Part shown: positions 44,930 to 55,220 of the stretch, piece after piece
Numbering within the stretch: the stretch's first letter is position 1
Layout: each line of letters opens with the position of its first letter
Assembly (NCBI GenBank): GCA_001600555.1
Contig: BCKH01000001.1
Location: 124,001 to 188,000 of the forward strand
Direction: 5' to 3'
DNA length: 64,000 nucleotides
Source: Albophoma yamanashiensis
Lineage: Eukaryota > Ascomycota > Sordariomycetes > Hypocreales > Ophiocordycipitaceae
Program-made: the position numbers and the translations under genes
Notes under the pieces: model-generated
Database searches by the model: none
Seen by the model: the letters and a program-made list of their open reading frames with translations, nothing else
What the model was told of the DNA's origin: nothing

Positions 44930-46310
44930 TTATGTTTCCCTCAGACGATTCAAGTGCTTCTTTTGAGTCAGACGTGTTGCTGCATCTTCACTCAAAGGCT
45001 GCAGTGGGCGCCTAGGTGCGGCAGGGTATCCGAACTGCTGGTTCACTAGGTACTTTACACCGGCCACCTGTGACTCAACGTCAGCATGCCATATGGGCCT
45101 GTCAGTACTGAGCAAAAGGGTCAAATGGTAATACCCACACCGCCACTTAATAATTCCGCTTCAGCCAAAGAGGCCTGCTCCTGGAGTCGCCTTGCCTTCG
45201 CCCAATCTTGAGAAGTGTCGAGGTGTTGTGTGCTGCGCCATAAGTCCATAGCGAAACTCTACCCCATGTGGTTAATATGTTTTCTCAGCACAACAATTGG
45301 AACGCTGCTTACGGGAAGAATATTTGGCAAGGGGCTAATCGCTCCGGATGAACCAACCGAGACAGATGGCAGCAGGGAGTCGATAAACCCCGCGAACGTC
45401 CTGAAGGACTCGTCCAGAAGACTCGAAATCCTTGATATCTTCCCGACATTACCGCAGCTATGCGACTATATAAGCAGGTTTTGCAAGCTTTGGGGGGATA
45501 GTTGGTACCCACGACAGCATAACGCCGCGTACATTCGGGGCAGATCTCGCAATGTCCACAATGTCGTCACTCGTTAGATCAATACCACCAGCAACTGGAG
45601 GATAGTTGTATATAACTCTATGTCGTCGAGTTTCCTGTCAGTAAACGACGTCTCTATGCGCGGTGCATGGCCTTGACGAGACGAAGACCCTTCAGGAATG
45701 ATGTACGTACACTGGAACGGGCGATTTCGAGGCCACATCAGTGAAGAATGTCTTAATCGCAGTTGGAGTTGCCTTTAATGCGGCGGCAAAGTAGCTTGGC
45801 GCAATCACAAGCACAAACTCGGCACCAGCGGCTGCCGCGTCTTGAGAGAGAAGAATTGTCTCTCGAGTGCTCGTCGCGCCTACACCAGCTACAATTGGTA
45901 TTCCGTGCAGGTCGTTTTCGTTAAGCGTAGAACGTAAAGCCCGAATCAGCTGAATACGCTCTTGGTGATCCTGGGGTTAGTGTTATTGGCTAACTCTAGG
46001 TCGTCACTGCAGTAGGAACCCTGACATACCAGATGCGCAGCCTCTCCAATTGTAGCGGAGGCAACGGGAATGACTCCTGGCTTGGCGACATCTTTCATTT
46101 CTGGATCAGCGGAAGATGATCTAGCTTAATGCATACGTAGAAGGCGAGGTCATTACAGATGGCATGCTTTACGTAGGATTCGACGTCTGCCGCAATGTTA
46201 ATAAGGAGCGAGATTATGTTAAAGGAGGACGCGTGCTTGCCTAGCTCATCCGCATCGTTGAAGAAAGCTGGCAAGGGAGCATACACTCCCGGCGGAAGCG
46301 TCTTGGCCAT
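44930..46310 (-). pseudogene. Decayed DHDPS/HOGA-family aldolase gene
   Basis: A gene for a class I lyase of the dihydrodipicolinate synthase / 4-hydroxy-2-oxoglutarate aldolase family, in pieces. The N-terminus begins at 46310 (LPPGVYAPLPAFFN). Further in are VAKPGVIPVASATIGEAAHL, HGIPIVAGVGATSTRETI (around 45870), VIAPSYFAAALKA, IYNYPPVAGGIDL (around 45600), then DSLLPSVSVGSSGAISPLP (about 45330-45390) and the C-terminal KYLVNQQFGYPAAPRRPLQP (around 45020). These pieces fall in different frames. Some joins fit introns (for example a GTACGT donor near 45714), others do not: a tract near 46100-46200 hits stops, and the frame changes near 45400-45480. The Schiff-base Lys context is not clearly intact. 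Probably non-functional. Confidence 0.62.
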
Positions 46311-47215
46311 CTCAGACTATTTCGACTTGTGCTTCACAGGCTTGACTGCTGGGCTACAGGGTTTGAGTAGCTTGGTTTTGATATGCGGTCATACGACGGC
46401 AGTCACGAAGTCGAGCCCCGGGTACTTATAAAGTTTAAGAGTTTTTATCCGCTTATTAAATCGTCGTCGTAGAAGCAGCTGATTAACAGACTAAATGCCA
46501 ATAGCACGCAAAGCTCGGGGCAATGCAGCCTGCTGCTATACGCCGGCCTACAGGTGGCAGCAAGATTCTCCGCATGTGCCACGTCGTCGAATTACTGCGC
46601 CACCTCCGGGTGTTCCGACGCCGTGAAGAAACCCCGCCTTGGGCCCAGGCCTCACCCTCCCCAGCTCAGCCGCTGGCAAACTTTATGACACTTTGAGGGC
46701 GCGGGGGAATGCGGGAAGCTCGTATAACACGGCAGCAACGGCAAAAGCGGGAGTAACGCCATTCTTTGACTATAAATCCATCAACCGTCGAGCATAATTA
46801 TTAAACCGCAGTCGCCTACCGTCATTGCTGCATCTTACTGCGAGGTTCCGGGGAATTATCAATCAAGAAAAGTGACAAAGCAAGCCCACCGATGACATCA
46901 ATCGGGACGGGCAAAGCTGCAGCTCCTGTCTGAGGTGCGTCGTGATAAATAGTGCCTTGACAGCCACTGCACAGATATAGTCCATCAATCAACCCGATCA
47001 ATCACAGAGCATCGATCTTACCACATCGTCTTGAAGCAAACTCAAAACCCGCCAATTGGCTGTTTGAAACACCTCAGCTTCTGCCTGTGAGAGGTATTTA
47101 TACGTGGGCCCAATTCTCCTCGACAGGATCAGTCCAGCCGCTAACCGCACCATCAGCTATGCGCTCTAAGGTCTAGAGTAAATACACGAGAGAACAACTT
47201 TACCGTCAAAGCGCA
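46311..47215. other. Intergenic region
   Basis: About 0.9 kb between the aldolase relic and the NmrA-like gene, which diverge. The right end includes a TATTTATA at about 47094-47101, 115 bp before the NmrA-like start. No gene seen. Confidence 0.45.
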
Positions 47216-48148
47216 ATGGCTCCCGCAGCCCAAGGGCGAAAGATCGCAATTACTGGCGCAAGCGGCCAGGTTGGCAAGCATACTGTCGAGGCTCTCCTTA
47301 AGCACGGCGTTCATACTATTACCGCCATTCAGCGGGAGGGGGCAACCAGCAGTTTTCCGGCCGGTGTCATTGTTACGAAGGGCAACCTCGAAGATGAAGC
47401 ATTTCTCGTCAACGCGCTCAAGGGCCAAGATGCTTTAGTCCTGATGCCGCCTCTGGCTCAGCTCGTCAGCCTTCAGGAGCCTGCCATTCGCGCGGCTGCC
47501 AAGGTTGGCGTTCCTTACATCTTCCCGTCCGAGTTTGGCCCCGACCCCTTTGCCGGGAAACTCACGGACGAAAATGAGCTCCTTATTGCGAAGAAGAGCA
47601 TTCGCGAATTGATCGAGAGCCTTGGTGTCAGCAGCTGGGTCTCTATCGTCGTTGGCCCGTGGCTTGATGGCAGTCTCGGTGCAGGCCTCTGCGGCATTGA
47701 CCCCAAGGCTCGGAAGGCAACGATCTGGCGCGGTGCCGACGCCAAGGCCAACACGGCGAGCATCGCCCACACTGGCCAAGCGGTTGCTGCAACGTTGGGC
47801 TTGCCAGAGACTGATCTCGCCAAGTACAAGAACAAGGCCGTATACGTACCGTCGTTCCATGTCACGCAGCGGGAGATCCTCGACGCCGTTCAGCGCGCAA
47901 CTGACACAACCGACAAGGACTGGGACATCACCACGCGGGATGTGAACGATGTGGCCAAGGAGTACGAGGAGAAGATCAGTCAGGGAGATGGAGTGGCCCC
48001 TTTCACAAAGTTCTTCGTCACTCACTTCTTGGAGGGACACGGTGGCGACTTCCAGAACAAGGTGAACGCGGCGGAGTTGGCAAAGCTAGAGCAGTTGGGC
48101 CTGCAAAAGGAGACCATTGAGCAGGTCATCAAGGATGCGTTGCAGTAA
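47216..48148 (+). CDS. NmrA-like / isoflavone-reductase-like NAD(P)-binding protein
   Basis: Single-exon 310-aa atypical short-chain dehydrogenase of the NmrA/isoflavone reductase (PCBER-like) group. The N-terminal nucleotide-binding motif is ITGASGQVGKHT (about residues 11-22). YIFPSEFGPDP (about 101-111) is a segment typical of these fungal proteins. A Lys follows near 125 (AKKSIREL), in the place of the PCBER catalytic Lys. The gene is complete with no signal peptide, so it is probably cytosolic. Members either reduce aromatic substrates or act as redox-sensing regulators; the sequence does not decide. It is intact although flanked by a decayed aldolase and an MFS fragment. Confidence 0.87.
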   Translation: MAPAAQGRKIAITGASGQVGKHTVEALLKHGVHTITAIQREGATSSFPAGVIVTKGNLEDEAFLVNALKGQDALVLMPPLAQLVSLQEPAIRAAAKVGVPYIFPSEFGPDPFAGKLTDENELLIAKKSIRELIESLGVSSWVSIVVGPWLDGSLGAGLCGIDPKARKATIWRGADAKANTASIAHTGQAVAATLGLPETDLAKYKNKAVYVPSFHVTQREILDAVQRATDTTDKDWDITTRDVNDVAKEYEEKISQGDGVAPFTKFFVTHFLEGHGGDFQNKVNAAELAKLEQLGLQKETIEQVIKDALQ

Positions 48149-48399
48149 ATTTAGTTTCTGGCTCTCACGTCCTATGTTTGCTGCCTAGGTCGAAGTCTCG
48201 CAGTATAAGTATAAGTGGGATTTCTCCTTAATACATGTAGTATTTTCAACTTCGGACATCCTAGTATCATGCCTGTCTGCTCTATTCTGCGCGCCATATT
48301 CGCGCTTATCGTCTAACGACTAGTACACCTTTGAAACAAAGCACAGTACACCTATTCCACGTATCTGCACTGACTATGCTTATGCCTTGACTTGCACAA

Positions 48400-48640
48400 C
48401 TATCTAGTTTGCGAAATCCGTGCCGCTAAGGTCATAAATGTGCCGAGTAAAATGGATGACACGGCGAACATTTGGGCGACAAAGTAGCTCCCGTCCTCAT
48501 TAAGAATCAACACTCTCCAGATTGCTGGACCCCAAAGGTTAGCGAAACTGACGAAGCCCAAGATTATCCCTACTCTAATTCCAGTCCTGTTTGGATAGGG
48601 AGTCGTTGTTGCTGCGACTGCAGGGAAAAGACCATGCTTA
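48400..48640 (-). pseudogene. Possible MFS transporter C-terminal fragment
   Basis: A minus-strand open frame of about 100 codons ends in a stop at 48400. Its last 70 residues contain two hydrophobic helices and a motif order (RTGIRVGII, then GSYFVAQMFA and LAARISQT) like the last two helices of monocarboxylate-type MFS transporters. An acceptor-like CCCTGCAG precedes it, but no upstream exons are recognisable. Likely a relic. Confidence 0.4.
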
Positions 48641-48795
48641 TCAGGAAATCCTTCGTTTGTAGACCAACTGCCGTTAGTTACACAACCCTGGGATTTCCTC
48701 CCCAATCCTACTGGCCCCTGCTTTCCAGGAAGTCCTTACGATGATAGACCAACTACCTCCAGTTACACAACCGTAGGATGGAACTCCCAGGATGG
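48641..48795 (+). repeat. Imperfect direct repeat, two ~60-bp units
   Basis: 48641-48700 and 48727-48787 share AGGAARTCCTT, then TAGACCAACT, AGTTACACAACC and a GGAT segment in the same order. Their close spacing suggests a duplicated noncoding unit or paired ends of a small element. Confidence 0.65.
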
Positions 48796-49674
48796 AACCC
48801 CCTGTGTTGTGTAGATTGCGGCCGGGCTAGGACGGTGGTAAGAAATGCATTTTAAAGGCATATGTGGGTTGCAACGGCGCAGAGTTTAAAGAAATCGGGG
48901 GGTCAAACGTACCAGGATCAATAAATTTAGAGACCTTAGGGTATATTACATACGTGTACAGTGTAGATTGATGTGAATCACGAACAATCTTGTACAAATA
49001 ATTGGTTTGATATCGATGATGTTTCATACGCGCACTCGATGAGACTTGGCGAGATCCACAACGCTCCCACGAAATGGGGACACATTATCAAGTCGTGAAT
49101 AGGGCATTTGCAATAGGTAACTAGAGTAGACGATTTGAGGAGACGAGAACATATGTCAATGTCAGGGGTGGGTGTTCAACGTGTAAGAGAGTTTCTGGCC
49201 GGTTCTGTGCTGTGTTGACTTCAGCGCGAAGCTGCAGTTGCCCGGCAAGCAGTTGTCAGAAAGCTTCTGCCTGAACTCAACAGTTGTAAAACTTGTTCAA
49301 ATTGTAGGAATGTAGGGAGTAAAACCAACAAGTTTTCGGAATCCTTCAAACGTCCGGGTCATCATCTACCCGACCTGCTGACGGATTTGCCCGACAGGGC
49401 ATCAACGCCCACAGCAGCATTTGCTAGGCTCGTGTCATTTTAGTTTTATGGCATTAGCAAAAACTCAACCTCGCCGGTAACGAACTCTGTTGCGCAACTA
49501 TTGTCGAGGCATCGACGTGTCTTGACACATTTTCTGCTTCTTTTATTCGCCTCCCCAGCTCTTCATATGGTTTTACCCACCAGACCTCAACGACCTCAAC
49601 GGCCGCACGTTCCCGCGATACTTCAGCCTCTTCATTGCGCTGGTAACGAAGCTAAGGATCCTGAACTCTACGTG
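48796..49674. other. Intergenic region
   Basis: About 0.9 kb. No motif-bearing ORF. It holds the promoter of the F-box/ankyrin gene. A frame open upstream to 49501 includes an ATG at 49567, but the added residues are low-complexity. Confidence 0.45.
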
Positions 49675-51615
49675 ATGGCGCCAATTGAGCATTTGCCGAC
49701 GGAACTTCTTGTCCGGGTTGGAGAGCTAGCGGACAATTGTCAGGATGTCGCCTGCCTGGCACGCGCGAATCGCCGCTGCTACGGTGCCCTGAACCCACTC
49801 CTCTATAAGCGAAATGCATCTCGCGACCATCCCGCTGATTCTTGTCTTTTGTGGGCTGCAAAATCGGGTTGTCTCGAAACCATCAAGCTCGGTCATTTCT
49901 ACGGCGCAGACTTGAATGGAACCGGAATGGCACCTGAAGACCTGGCCGCCGTCAATACCAGGACTAGAAGGGGATTAATTAGGCAGGTTAAGGAAACGCC
50001 CCTTCAAGTTGCAACGCACCATAATAACCTCGAAATCGTCGAATATCTCCTCAAGAATGGTGCTTCTCCTAACGCCTATTCTCGAGGTATATGCATTTGT
50101 ATGGAGGGTCGTCTGCGATGCCCGCTTCACGAAGCTTTCTATCACTGTCCCGATGACACTGCTGCTGAAATGTTGATTGAGTATGGCGCTTATCTCGAAG
50201 GCTACGAGTCGCCTGCCCTTCATGTTACAGCTCACCTCAATAAGTTGAAACTATTGAAGGCCTTGCTAAAAATCGTAACACCAAATGCACGGGACAAGTT
50301 GGGCATGACGGCACTGCACTATGCGGCTGGACGAGGTCATGTTGAAGTGGTCAAGCTGCTTCTTGCCCGGCCGGACATCGATGCTGGTGCTGTAGGGGAA
50401 GACGATAGCACGCCCCTTCATTGGGCCGCAGGAAATGACCGGCTTGACATTACCAAACTCCTAATTCAGCGGCCAGACGCCATTGATTCCAGAGATGCGC
50501 ACGGCTGTATCGCCATAGAGCATGCTGTTTCGAGCGGCAGGGGGTGCTCTGTAGAGCTTCTTGAGGCTCTGATTTGCCGGCTTGACCTCAACGATGCTGT
50601 CAACCGAATAGGGATACAAGATGCTCTGTTCCAGGCTACTCGCCAGGGTCGAGTGGATTTGATCAAGCTTTTACTGGACAAGACTAATGTCGGCGTGGGG
50701 GATAAGAACTCTGTCAACAACACGCCTCTCCACATTGCGGTCCAGAACGCCAACAACTGGGTGTCCCAGAAAGACAATGACTATTTGGTCAGCTTTCTGC
50801 TTCAACAGCCTGGAGTCGAGGTAGACCTGCTCAGTTCTTGGGGCACGCCTCTTCTTCTCGCTGTAAAATCCTGCAACGACCAAGCGGTCAAGGCGTTGCT
50901 CGACCACGGAGCTGACCCCTCAATATCCGACGGTAGGTCGGATGACGGACTGAGTCTCCTCCATCATTGTTTTAGACCCGATGCAAAGCTGCGACAGAAG
51001 ACACTTGATCGGAAGACTGTGCAATACCTTGTCGACCGCAAAGCCAACCTGGACAAAATGTCAACGATGAGGGGACCGAAGAATCCAATCGAGACGTGGC
51101 GATTCGACGGCACGCCACTATTCTTTGCGACTGTATTTAGCAGAGATTTTGAACTGATGAGAGTACTGCTTGAAGCCGGGGCTCGAACAGACTCGATGGT
51201 GTTCGACAGGTTGTATTATGTCGACCTGTCCTTCCTCTCGGGGCTGTTCCTCCATGACTTTGGTGTTTACCCTTACGAGAAGCAGACTCTACCAGAAATA
51301 TCCGATGACCAGGTAGACAGGGTATATGATCGCGTTATGCTCTTACTCTGTTACGGAGCCAGGCTGGATGCCGAGCATGGGCAATCGGCGCTAGAATATG
51401 CCTGCAAAGCGGCTGCGAAGGGTGTATCTCGACATGGTCTTTTATCCCTGCTGTTAGCGAATTCGTCCTCCCGCAATGTCTCTCTCAGACATGTCCATGA
51501 TATTGTACAGATTTGTCGCAAGCTACATCTCGCGGAAGTTTCACATGACCCGAACGCAGAGAATTGCCAAATGATCATCCAAAAGTTATGCTCCTTCATA
51601 GACAGGGAGTTTTGA
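49675..51615 (+). CDS. F-box and ankyrin-repeat protein
   Basis: Single-exon protein, 646 aa from the ATG at 49675; an in-frame ATG at 49567 would add 36 residues. It opens with an F-box-like segment (IEHLPTELLVRVGELADNCQDVACLARANR, residues about 4-33). About eight ankyrin repeats follow between residues 60 and 520, with clear units such as TPLQVATHHNNLEIVEYLL, TALHYAAGRGHVEVVKLLL and TPLHWAAGNDRLDITKLL. Ankyrins are protein-binding; with an F-box this suggests a substrate adaptor for an SCF ubiquitin ligase (inference). Targets unknown. Such genes are numerous and rapidly evolving in ascomycetes. Confidence 0.87.
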   Translation: MAPIEHLPTELLVRVGELADNCQDVACLARANRRCYGALNPLLYKRNASRDHPADSCLLWAAKSGCLETIKLGHFYGADLNGTGMAPEDLAAVNTRTRRGLIRQVKETPLQVATHHNNLEIVEYLLKNGASPNAYSRGICICMEGRLRCPLHEAFYHCPDDTAAEMLIEYGAYLEGYESPALHVTAHLNKLKLLKALLKIVTPNARDKLGMTALHYAAGRGHVEVVKLLLARPDIDAGAVGEDDSTPLHWAAGNDRLDITKLLIQRPDAIDSRDAHGCIAIEHAVSSGRGCSVELLEALICRLDLNDAVNRIGIQDALFQATRQGRVDLIKLLLDKTNVGVGDKNSVNNTPLHIAVQNANNWVSQKDNDYLVSFLLQQPGVEVDLLSSWGTPLLLAVKSCNDQAVKALLDHGADPSISDGRSDDGLSLLHHCFRPDAKLRQKTLDRKTVQYLVDRKANLDKMSTMRGPKNPIETWRFDGTPLFFATVFSRDFELMRVLLEAGARTDSMVFDRLYYVDLSFLSGLFLHDFGVYPYEKQTLPEISDDQVDRVYDRVMLLLCYGARLDAEHGQSALEYACKAAAKGVSRHGLLSLLLANSSSRNVSLRHVHDIVQICRKLHLAEVSHDPNAENCQMIIQKLCSFIDREF

Positions 51616-52434
51616 AAGACTGTCCTTTTCTCATTTGTACTTCAATTTTTGTCGATTGCTCTACGATTCGTCTTCTTTCAGCGTCTCGTGTTGATTTATG
51701 TCGCAGATCGAGGAGCTTTTTCTGGTTTGGCATTATGCCGCAGGGCTATTACGAAACGGAAATAGCGGAACAAGATCAAGAGTGACCAGGGCAGCCCTCG
51801 AGTGGACTAAGACGTTTTCCATGGACTTCGGAACCCAGTAAATGCCAAGGAGTGGGCCGTGACAGGATCAACGTGATGTAGGCCTGGTCTCGGACGACAA
51901 GAATTCCCTGACTCATACAGAGAGCTGGCATTGACTGGGTCTTTGGTAATGGTTGTGTACGAGGGTGAGCTAGGGAGCGTCATATGATATAACTCATCAA
52001 GCGGTTTCAGGTTTTGAGATGAAATGAAGGCTTGACCAACTTGACGCAGGGCCGTGTGCATTCGTTTCATTCGTTTATGGGAATCTCTGCATCAGGTGCA
52101 TCTGTAGCCCCAAAAGAGCACCGGGATGTGAGCTGCTGTTCATGCAATGTCGAGACATGTTATAATGTCACTGAAAATTGAGGCTTCTTGGACTCTGACA
52201 CATTGAACAGACATTGTCGTCTACAGTCAATTTGTCCTTTGTCATGACCTGTTTCTCGGAGCACATATGGAGCACATCTGAGGTTTGACGATCTCTGTAA
52301 AATTGAAACAATCCACGGAGTACATGATATTCGTTATCTCTGCGAATTCCGCGAGGATAATCTTGTGGGTATACGACAATGCCTTTTCCTCGTATCAGAA
52401 CGTCAAACAGTATGTGTCTGGTCTAATCATGTCC
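51616..52434. other. Convergent intergenic region
   Basis: About 0.8 kb between the 3' ends of the ankyrin and GH76 genes. AT-richer, no motif-bearing ORF. Confidence 0.5.
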
Positions 52435-53953
52435 TCAAACGCCCAAGCACATCCATATAAGCGCACCACCCGTACTTGCTACAACAAAAATTGTTAAAAT
52501 GCTAGCACCTGCCCGGTCGGCTGTAGTGACCGGCTGATCGTGCCTCTGGAAGTCATTCCCGTGAGAGCCGGCATTCGGGTCGCCTTTTGAAGTCCCGCCG
52601 GTCGTGTCCGTGACGGGAGGCTTGCTGCGGCCGATCAGCAGCGACGATACGGCCGCAAGCACGCTCATCTCTTGTCCAGCGCCCGTCTTGCCATCGTAGA
52701 CGCCGCTAGCCCATTTCAAGCCGCACTGCCGTCCGAAGGCACCCCCAGTGCACTGCTTAACCGCAGCGGCGGTAGAGTTCTTGAGAACGGGAAGCACAGC
52801 CTCGGAAGTAGAAGGGACTAATTGGGTGATGCTTGAATACCACCGGTGAGTGAAACCTTTGTAGGTCTTTTGATTCGTATCACAGGTATCACCGTTTTCA
52901 CACGCGATTTCAACGGCAATGCCATCGGGAAAGAAGGTCTTTAGGCCGTAGGAGACCAGCTTCTCGGTTCGTTCTTTCCAGACAGATTCTTTCGTCTATC
53001 TCGATTAGCGTATGTCTCTCGTTATGTTCGAGAATTTTCACTTACAGCGTTATATAGGAATGCTGCGCCCTGAGCGAAGATGGCATTATTATATGACCAC
53101 TGGACCTTGCGGATCACCTTGCAGCCGGTGTCGCTATCTGTCCCATCGTAAATAGCGTATGTCGAGTTATCCAGAAGGCCAACGTTCTCCATCCAATCCC
53201 ACGTCTTAATCGCCCAGTCTATGAAAGTCTTGTTACCCGTATATCGGTGCAGGCGTGCGCCGAGGTTAAAGAAGCAGCCATTTGCGATACTATTTTTATA
53301 CCAGTAGCCCGTATTAGTATACGGAATTTGCCAATGCAGGCCACCGCCACATAAGTCGTCGTGGCGCTTGGGATCAGCCTGTGTATTGAAGACGGCTTGG
53401 GCGAGAGCTAGCCATTGAGGCTTGTCCGGCGGCGGGTCGGGAAACTTCGCCTCGGCGGCGAGCATAGCGGACATGCCCCAGAAGCCTTGATCGTCGTTTC
53501 CGAGCGACAGAGTGAAGTTGGGAGGCTGATAGTCTCTATCAGGACCGACCTGAAACTGCATACCGGCCATGATCTCATCGTTATAGGTCGCATCGCCAGT
53601 CAAAGACCAGTAATCGATCAGTGTTCCCCACATAGCACCGCTTTCCCACCAGTAATATTCTCCTTGGAACGGCGGACCGGGCAGCACGCCGGGTATCTGT
53701 CCAGAGAGGTTTCCCTTGTAGTACTGCATCATGTCCCAAGCAAGGGTGCTGGCGCTCTTCTTGATGGCATCTAATACAGTCCGTCAGCAGCTGTCGTATG
53801 GTAACCGTGTCGCCACTGTTTTGAAGGCAACGAGGGTTCTTAACCTTCGGAGTCGAGAGCGAATGGAGAAGAGTCCTCGGCGGCGGTCAAGCTGCTGGTG
53901 GATAACAGCACTGCGACGGCGAAGGAAACAGCTTGTGGGAAGGGGGATCTCAT
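52435..53953 (-). CDS. GH76 mannan endo-1,6-alpha-mannosidase, GPI-anchored (Dfg5/Dcw1-like)
   Basis: Cell-wall enzyme thought to cross-link GPI-anchored mannoproteins to wall glucan by acting on alpha-1,6-mannan-type glycans. Three exons (53953-53845, 53770-53046, 52995-52435) give 464 aa. Introns are 74 nt (GTTAAG donor) and 50 nt (GTAAGT). A signal peptide (about 1-25) is followed by the family start IKKSASTLAWDMMQYY, catalytic pair Asp129-Asp130 in LGNDDQGFWG, then GGLHWQI and NSIANGCFF, typical (alpha/alpha)6-barrel motifs. A Ser/Thr/Gly-rich linker and hydrophobic C-terminus (about 440-464) form a GPI signal. Full length for the family. Probably constitutive wall biogenesis. Confidence 0.94.
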
Positions 53954-55220
53954 TTCTGACCAAACTGGTCGCCGAAACGCGGCTGGCAGTGAAACGAGTG
54001 AGGCCAGAATGATCTGTGAAGGCGACTGCTAGACGATCATCATGCGCCGCGTGGAGAATGTGCGTCGACGTAGGCTGTCACAAGAGGTGGTGGGATGAGA
54101 GCTTCCAACGAGATCAATGATGCTTCTCACCGCGCCTAACTTCATACTACCCCCTGGCAGTTGACTCCTCCCGCGACACGGTGCCCGTTAAGGATTAAGC
54201 ACCACTTCATTTACCAATGTTAGAGCCAACAGGCGCTACTTACGCTTTCCGGCCCCTCCGTCCCTCCAGTAAAACGTTTGGTCGACAGCAGGTGGGAGGC
54301 CCGTGTACGAGTACGACATTGCCGGTGACCCATGCCCGCAGGTACACTTGTCTTACCGGGAAGCTCGTGTCGTTCTGCATGAGACTGCATTGCCCCGTGC
54401 ACTGCCACGGTGAGCCCCTCTAACGGGCTGCAGACCAACGAGAATCGGAAGCACCATGGGGCGCCCCAAAATTAGTTGCTTTCTTCTTTGGGTAGTCGCC
54501 GGGCCGCATTCAGGCTTGCGATGGGTCGAGATGAGCATGCGCTGGTGCATTCGGTGCGAAGCTTGGGAGCTACAGGCACTCGGTGGAAGGCAAGCTTGCG
54601 CCACGAGAGGGTAAGGTTTTGGTCACTTCTCTTGAGACAATCCAGATCAGTCGAGGTAGAATAGCATACCCCCGGGCCGGGCCGTTCTCAAATATTTTGA
54701 GCCTTTTGACAAGACGAAGCTCGGCAATGAAAGAGTTGATACTGCGGGCGGATAAGCACGAGAGGTATCCTGAACAGTCCTTAGAAGTTCCACCCAACGG
54801 CGGCGGCGGCGGTGCAGAAGAGAAACACACGGGGTCGCAGCCTTCACTCGATGCTCAATATCATTTTCTGCCGATCCTCTTAGGCAATTTCTCCAGTGAT
54901 CGGCTTTTGTAGTATTACCAGTCACATCATAACAACTGAAATTTCTCTTGCCAGGGCATGACGCGCGTAATTGAGTGACTAAGCGGAGCCTGACGTTCGG
55001 TTCGGGCCGCACACCGCTTCCGCCCGTGATACCGGCAATACCACCCTGAATGCACAATTTTGAGGAGCGAACAAACACCGACAACGTTCGACATTACGTA
55101 CGAGTATTTCGTTCCCTTTCTGTCTGATCCTGAGCCTGATCCTTTCTTTTCATCGCACAACCGGTTCTGGACCCAATGTGCACACTCTTCGTCGCAGTGA
55201 ACATCCACTGAGCTCAAGCA
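53954..55220. other. Divergent intergenic region
   Basis: About 1.27 kb between the GH76 and desaturase genes, containing both promoters. Open frames on both strands lack motifs. A GGC/GGT-rich stretch occurs at 54797-54816. Confidence 0.5.
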
